Shown piece after piece: positions 57,991 through 64,000 of a stretch of DNA of 64,000 bases. The stretch covers positions 40,772 through 104,771 of the forward strand of contig MNCI01006570.1 in NCBI GenBank assembly GCA_015680685.1, written 5' to 3'. The stretch's first letter is position 1, and every line of letters starts with the position of its first letter. The notes under the pieces are model-generated. The model worked only from the letters and a program-made list of their open reading frames with translations, was not told the origin of the DNA and ran no database searches. A program made the position numbers and the translations under genes. This DNA is from Gnetum montanum. Its lineage: Eukaryota > Streptophyta > Gnetopsida > Gnetales > Gnetaceae.

Positions 57991-59230
57991 TACTTAATAG
58001 GTTAGCATGGTTGGCCATCTCCCCCATGACTAAGTTGAAAGGACAAGATCTGAAGTATGGAGTGTGGTTGTTCATTGAATGAGGTGCTTATTGTGTTAGC
58101 TAGCATATGCTCATGGAAATGCTTAATTTGTTTGATGTTGACTAGTTGTTTCTTGTTTGGGCTATTAGATTTATAGATCATCATGGTCCCTAAAGGAAAA
58201 TTTTCATAAATGATATAAGGTCCTTCCCACAATGTCTGGAACTTAGTTCATTGAGGTACATGTGTGGGGTTCTAGTAAAGAACCTTGTCTTCCGATTAAA
58301 ATTTGAGTTTTCTAATTTTTAGATCATGACATTTTTTGTTATAAGCCTTGTACAACTCATTAGATGATAGGGCCACTAATTAGTTTTCATCTAGTAGGTT
58401 GAGATTCATTAGTCTTTCCTTCTAGGCTAGACTTAAGTCAAGGACAAGGTCATAAGTCATTGAAAGTGTACAAAGTTTAGATTGAATAGAAAGTGTTAGT
58501 AGTTTTTTGTACACAAGCTTATAAGAAGAGTAGCCTATAGGAAGTTTCCAAGTTGAGTGGTAGGCCTAAAGGACATCATTGAGTTTTGTGCTCCAGTCCT
58601 TCCTATACTTGCTAACAGTTCTTATTAGTATTCTTGTGATTTCCCTATTGGTAACCTCAACTTGACCATTAGCTTGGGAATGGTAAGGTGTTATGAGTTT
58701 GTGTTCAACCCCTAAGCATTGCATAAGCTTCCAAAAAGTAGTGCCTATAAAATGAGTTCCATTGTTAGAAATCAATGCACATGGCATACAAAACCTATTT
58801 ACAACATTTTTTTGTACAAACTAAGAAATAGTAGAGGATGTACAGTTAATGAAGGCTACTAATTTTGCCCATTTTGTACAATAGTTAATAGCAACTATGA
58901 CGTATGACTTTCTATTTGACATAGGTGTGATGGAACCCATGAAATCAATGCCCCAAATGTCAAATGGTTTTAATGGTTGAATCCATTGTGAGGTCTCTCC
59001 ATTCAAGTAGTCATTCCACCATCCTATTGGCATCATTCACAAGAGCAAATGAAATGGTGAGGATCACTAAAAAGTGTTGGCCAATAGTACCCTACCATCA
59101 AGATTTTAATAGTTGTGCATCTCCTAGCATAATTTCCTCCACAAGGACCTTTATGAGCATCTTGGATCATATCCAATTGATCAACCTTAGGGACACACCA
59201 AAAAACTAGGCCATCAGTGCACACCTTCTA
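57991..59230 (-). pseudogene. Integrase of element E
   Basis: Minus strand. 59224-59033: MCTDGLVFWCVPKVDQLD, DAHKGPCGGNYARRCTTIK, MVGYYWPTLFSD, HFICSCE (zinc-binding region, partly kept). 59036-58821: FDIWGIDFMGSITPMSN, with the first catalytic Asp intact, then INYCTKWAKLVA. 58787-58566: ISNNGTHFIGTTFWKLM (second Asp changed to Asn), ANGQVEVTNREITRIL (Glu intact). 58232-58002: WEGPYIIYENFPLGTM, the C-terminal GPY module, then a tail. 59036, 58787 and 58232 are in one frame. Different catalytic residues are lost here than in A. Confidence 0.88.
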
Positions 59231-59970
59231 GAGGTGTTTGTTGATCTCTATGAAGTGCTTTACCTGATGTAGAAACTGTTGTTTCCTCTAGTGGTCCAAC
59301 CTTTGTGGCATCTCTTGAGTGAGAAGATAGGTGAGAATGTTATCATACCATTTTGGCTCATTCGACATTTGTTCAGTTATTACTTTAGAAAAGAGGAGTT
59401 CATCAGGAAATGTATTGAATAATGGGCTTTCTTCCTCTTTGTCATCCCATCACAACTGAGACAAGTGATCAATGACCACATTCTTAGTACCCTTTCGATC
59501 TACCGTTGTAAGATCAAATTCCTTCAAAAGCACTAGCCACTATATGACATGGGGGCTCACCATTGGCTTGTTCATTAGAAAGCAGATGGCACTATGGTCT
59601 ATGCACAAAAACACCTTATATCCAAGCACATAATGCGTAAACTTCTCTATAACAAAGACCATCGCCATTAATTCTTTTTCTCTAGTGGTGTGGTTCAATT
59701 ATGCACTAACAATGCTTCGGCTGGGGTAGTTGATGTAGTATGGATGTTTGTTTTCATCTAACCATATTAGCATAGCTATCAAAGCATAATTTGATTCATC
59801 TATCATGATATGAAATGATTTGGACTAGTCTAGTGTTTGTACAATTGGAGTTTCCACAAGATTTTGTTTTAGTTACTAGAACACTTGTTCACATTTCAAG
59901 GTCCAGACAAAAGGAGCATCTTTATTTATTAGTTCAACCAATGATTTTGTGATATTAGAGAAATTCTCTA
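59231..59970 (-). pseudogene. RNase H and linker of element E
   Basis: Minus-strand counterpart of 8736-9330 in A; readable parts include the YINYPSRSIVSA equivalent near 59745-59700 and the DRKGTKNVVIDHLSQL equivalent near 59505-59460. More stops and frame changes than in A. Confidence 0.7.
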
Positions 59971-60780
59971 TGAAATGTTGATAGTAGCTAGTGTGTCCAA
60001 GGAATGATCTAACATCTTTAACTCTTTCTGGCTAGTGAATTATTTCTTGGATGAGCCTTATCTTTTAGTGTCCACCTCAATTCTTGCTTATGATATTTTG
60101 TGCCCTAATATAGTGCCCTCCTGGACCATGAGATGACTTTTTTGTCAATTGAGCTATAAGTTAGTTTTGAAAAAAAATTTTAGAACCTACTCAAGGTGGT
60201 GCAAGGCTTGCTCAAATGTAGCTCCATAGGTGGAGAATTCATCGATGAATACTTCTACACCACTACCAATCTATTATTGAAAGATGCTCAGGACTAGGCA
60301 TTAAAATGTGGTAGGAGCATTGTATAGACCAAAAAACATCTTACAATATGAAAAAGTCCCTAGGGACTTGTGAACATTGTCTTTTCTTGGTCCTCCAATG
60401 CAATTTGTATTTGGTTATATCCACTATAATCATCTAGGAAGGTGTAGTAGCAATACCCTAATATTGTGTTGAGCACCTAGTTAACAACTACCAATGAAAA
60501 GTGATCCTTGAATATTGCCATATTCAGTAGCCTAAAATTGATTCATACCCACCACTTGCCACCTTTCTTTGGTATAATTATGAGTGGACTAACCCACTAA
60601 CTATTTGCAATGGGATAGATGAACCCTATCTTGGAGTTGCTCTATTTCCTTCTTGCTGATTTGCTTCAATTTAGGGTTTAACTACCTTTGTGGCTATCAT
60701 TTTAGCTTCATGGTTATGTCGATGCTAATGCAATGCTAGCATATGCTAGGATTAGTCCTTGTGAGTTTAGGATATGACCA
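59971..60780 (-). pseudogene. Reverse transcriptase of element E
   Basis: Minus-strand counterpart of 9331-10270. The YSGYNQIQIALEDQ-type motif lies near 60430-60395 and the catalytic region near 60260-60230 is in a broken frame (reads around VEVFIDEFSTYGATF if followed codon by codon, Asp to Glu at the second position). Frame changes are frequent, so function is lost. Confidence 0.75.
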
Positions 60781-61650
60781 AGCAAGAGCTATTGACCATC
60801 TTTCAACTACTTTCAATAGCATCTCTTCCTGTTCTGGAAAAATTCTTCCATTAATTATAACTAGTTTCTTATTTTTCAAAAATACATATTCCATTCTAAC
60901 TAGTAATGTTTTCAGTTCAAGGGGTTCTTACTTCGTGTTCTTAGGAATCTCAAACTCTTCCAAATAGGTGTCATCATTTGTATAATTAGAGAGATGGTGA
61001 TGAACTTGCTCAAGTTTATCCATGCTTGTGACATATTCACATGTTAAACTCTTAGCTAGTTCCATGCAAGTTGTGCTAATTTTTGAATCAGTGGCTAGCC
61101 ACTAGATTCCATCTTGTTTTGTGGCTGCTATGTACAAACATCTTTGAATTTCTATTTTTGGCACACATTGATTGCATGCAAAGATAGATGCTTATTTGAT
61201 GGCCCAAAGTTTCTGCAGATAATTACACCCACTATCATTGTACATAATGCATGGAACTCTTTTCTTATTGATCTTTTCAAATGCATTTCTTTAGAGATTT
61301 TCAAGGAAAGATCTTTGATGTCCATTATTGTGTCTATGATGCTCAGCCATGCTATTTCCATGATGATTGGAAAGTCTCCTTTACAGTTCTCCACTTTGAT
61401 TACCAGGAAGTTGGTAGGAAAAGACCACCCACAGAAAATAGTCACAATGTCTTCTACCAATCCTAATGGAATAGTGATGGACTAGTCTACCAATTCCAAT
61501 ATGATGTTTCTCTTCTTAAGAGGAGGTAGGTTCTAGGTAGTGTACATCTCATGAGAAATCAAATTAACACAAGAACCTAAATTGCGAAGAGCCTTGCATG
61601 GTTCATCCCTAGCAATTTGCAAATAAATTAGAGGAATTTTAGGATCAACT
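60781..61650 (-). pseudogene. Aspartic protease and linker of element E
   Basis: Minus strand near 61590 reads ALRNLGSCVNLISHEM, the protease box with Asp changed to Asn as in A, then LPPLKKRNIILELVD, GLVEDIVTIFCGWSFP (61460-61410), VIKVENCKGDFPII. The stretch 61100-60781 is the acidic linker equivalent to 10542-10306 in A. Antisense frames at 61114-61485 are shadows. Confidence 0.78.
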
Positions 61651-64000
61651 AATTTCTTGAGAAGGTTTCTTGAATGGGTCTAATTAGACATGGTATTAGT
61701 AAGCATTATAGTATCAATCCTTGAAAGAGTTTGGTTTGAAGAAGGCTCGAAGGAATTGGATATGGAGGAAGAGGCAGGAGCAAGGTTGTCAACTGTGGAT
61801 GTAGGTGAACGCTTAGGTGGACTACAAGGTTGAAAGAAAGGTCTCCTCTATGATCAATCTTTTGGCCCCTTTAATTGATGATTCAATTGTAGATTAATAG
61901 CCCTCATAGCATTACATTGTTGTAGTTGAGTGGGTAGTTCACCCTGCATAGGAGGAGTAGGTGGTAGCTATGGAACTGGAGGAGGAGTGTGTGCAGGGAT
62001 AGGAGGAGGATAAAGATAGGAGGTGCTATCCCTTTTTTTATGTGTTGAAGGAGTTCAATAGTAATCAGAAGGATGGTAGTAAGGCTGAATATTAGAAATG
62101 TGACAAGAAGAGTCATGTGGAGACATCGATTGCTGAACATGATAACCATATGGATCAAGCTGCTAGTAAGGGTATTGTTTCCTTGATAGTGCAAGCACCC
62201 ATGATTATGGTTGCTACCATTATTGGCACTTTTTGTACAATTGTGGTGGATGTCTACATGGATAATATGGTTGTTGTTAGTGAAAAAACCTGAGATTGCC
62301 TTGAGGATAAGGCAACCTTTTGGATGTTTGCCTTTGTGTAAGTCATGGATACAAGGCATACACCTCAGACTCTTGAAGATGTAATACAATGGGGAAACAT
62401 CCCTTAGGATGTTCATATTGGTAGGCATCACATCCATGATCATCATTTGATTCACTATCTGTAACTTATTCTATTGCAAATATTTTCCCCTTACCTTTGT
62501 AATATGCACATTCAACTTCTTTTTTCCTCCTACACTCACGATTACTACCGTGTTCTTAGGACTCTTTAGCAATTTTGAGGATAGCTTAAAATTGGCTATC
62601 CATGGAGTTCCTTAATTGATCAACCTTGGTCATAAGTTTAAATTGTAATTGTTGAAGTGTCAAGGCTTTCTTATGCATCCCATCATTAAATACATATTTA
62701 TCCTTGCTATCATAGAATCGAACCTTCCTCTTGCAGATGGAAGGATCATGGTTGTACTCCTTTGTACTTTCACTTTTTCTTAGTTCACCCTCCTCTTTAT
62801 CTACCTACTCTATTAACCTTTGTACATGACAGAAAATTAGTTATGAAAATTTCCCTTGGGCATAGATACTAAGGTTTTTCCTTGTTTGATTATGAAGCCC
62901 ATCTACAATGTGGTGGAGTTGAGCCAATTGAGAATAACCATGGTCAGTGAATTTGTGCATCAAGGCATAGTATTGGCCAATGGCATCATCCAAGAGTTCA
63001 TGTGCTCCTTTTTTCTACCCTTGAATCCACTTCCTTAAGTTGGAAACCTAAGAATACACTTGGTACTTATCATTAAACATTTCAAGCATGGTACTCCATC
63101 ATCTAATAGATTTGGGTTCTAAAGACTGGTATTGGTTCTCTGCTTCTTTGATAAGTGTCCTGAGAAATAGCTTCATTTTTTTCCACTTGTTCTCTATGTT
63201 TTGCAAGGTACATGCATCTTGGAAAGCTTGAAGATGGTTCTATAGATCAAATTTATATCCTCCTTCAAATTGAGAAATATTGTTAATATTTAGCCATTTG
63301 ATCCAACTATCTTTTACATGCCTTATTGGGATTCTAACTACCTTTGCAATGTTAAGCATACTTTGGGTAGCAAATAGAGGCTCATTAAGGCCTTGATCAT
63401 GGTGCCTACGATGCCCTCTACTACCCCTTCATTCATGGCAATGTGCTTCTCTTGATTATCTACGTCCTTGATCTTGCCTATCCTAGTAGTCCCTTTGGTT
63501 ATTTGGGTCTTGTTAGTCATTGTGCTCACTTTGATCACCTCCATTATGATCTTTCCTTCTATGGCCATGGTTGGAGCCAAATAAGAAGAAAATGATGAAG
63601 GGGAAGAGGAAGGAGAACCAACACCATCATGGGGATTGCTACTGCCTCTTTGATAATTGCGACCACAGTCACAATCTTGTTTCTTGCCTGCATCTCTATC
63701 TTGACTTATCCCTCTAGATCTTGCTTTGTCATTAGATCCCTTATTACTAGAATTAGGATTGTGAACTGTGGAGTGCAAATTCTAGTTTTGACCTTCATCA
63801 TAAAAGCTAAAGAGAGGAGCGCCATTGAGTGGAAGATCCCCACTAGCTTGTTGGTACAACAGGAATGGAAAATCATTAAGTCCTTTTTCCTTCAAAATTT
63901 CATAGCACTGCCATAGCTACCAATCTCATAGGCATTTTGCTTTAGTCGGATGATAATCCCTAGCATCGACATTTTCCATGATATATTCCCCATGGTGTTC
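61651..64000 (-). pseudogene. Gag of element E (N-terminus beyond window)
   Basis: Minus strand. 63420-62580 carries MLSIAKVVRIPIRHVKDSW, TLQNIENKWKKMKLFLRTLI, SLEPKSIR, WSTMLEMFNDKYQ, the same Athila-type core as A. Downstream 62500-61900 is a Pro/Tyr/His/Gln-rich linker (STSYLYPPPIPAHTPPPVP near 62000). Upstream 63780-63430 is Gly/Arg/Ser rich. The 183-codon frame at 61904-62455 is in a different phase and is a shadow of the linker. The sequence ends before the gag start, primer-binding site and 5' LTR. Confidence 0.78.

Noticed and set aside
61114-61485. 123-codon plus-strand frame
   Set aside because: Antisense to the protease of element E, which has recognisable conserved motifs on the minus strand.
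61904-62455. 183-codon minus-strand open frame, the longest in the window
   Set aside because: It overlaps the gag linker of element E in a different phase; the other frame gives a Pro/Tyr-rich linker shared with element A (11800-11390). The long frame is a by-product of composition.
1-64000. tRNA, rRNA or snoRNA genes
   Set aside because: No cloverleaf-compatible segment with A and B boxes and no rRNA core was recognised on either strand; tRNA-like matches were limited to primer-binding sites.

Overview
This window is AT-rich nuclear DNA of a plant, almost certainly an angiosperm with a large repeat-rich genome. The evidence is its content: decayed, nested Ty3/gypsy and Ty1/copia LTR retrotransposons with plant-type tRNA primer-binding sites, DSG-type proteases, RT-RNaseH-integrase order, a chromodomain-type integrase tail and Athila-like gag/pol. 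I see no bacterial genes, tRNA, rRNA or CRISPR, and no intact host gene. No element here can be autonomous: every coding region carries stops, and most of the reverse transcriptase or protease active sites I could read are damaged.

Layout. (F) 1-918: primer-binding site and complete 5' LTR of a minus-strand element whose body lies left of the window, inserted into copia fragment I (919-1713). (A) 1714-14540: minus-strand Athila-like gypsy element with 3' LTR, long accessory region, integrase, RNaseH, RT, protease, gag, primer-binding site and a truncated 5' LTR. (G) 14810-18433: minus-strand copia element (gag, protease, integrase, start of RT) with primer-binding site and 5' LTR. (B) 19708-22802 plus 34324-38042: a second member of the A family, split by (C) 22803-34323, a complete minus-strand Athila-like element with both LTRs and a recognisable decayed 5-bp target duplication. 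(D) 38043-44616: a plus-strand chromovirus-like element with a 5'-truncated left LTR, gag split by a probable solo LTR (39508-40800), protease, about 1.1 kb of unrecognised coding-like sequence where RT should be, integrase C-terminus with chromodomain, polypurine tract and right LTR. 44617-51780 is not obviously retroelement; it holds exon-like pieces of one or more unidentified, probably dead, host genes. (H) 51840-54654: plus-strand gypsy fragment, cut by (E) 54655-64000, a third member of the A family whose LTR carries a 426-bp tandem duplication and which lacks the accessory region; its gag runs off the window.

Points of most interest: a 192-bp exact inverted repeat next to two N bases that looks like an assembly inversion, supported by colinearity with paralogue B; a roughly 20-bp phased array of an octamer and its reverse complement in the U3 of element D; the unrecognised insert replacing RT in D; conserved TGATGA/TCATCA LTR termini in family A/B/E/F; long reading frames broken only by stops, with TAG/TAA at glutamine positions, as expected from deamination of methylated cytosine; and exon-like remnants in the only non-retroelement stretch. 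I did not find a credible new functional system; this is a well-stratified transposon graveyard.
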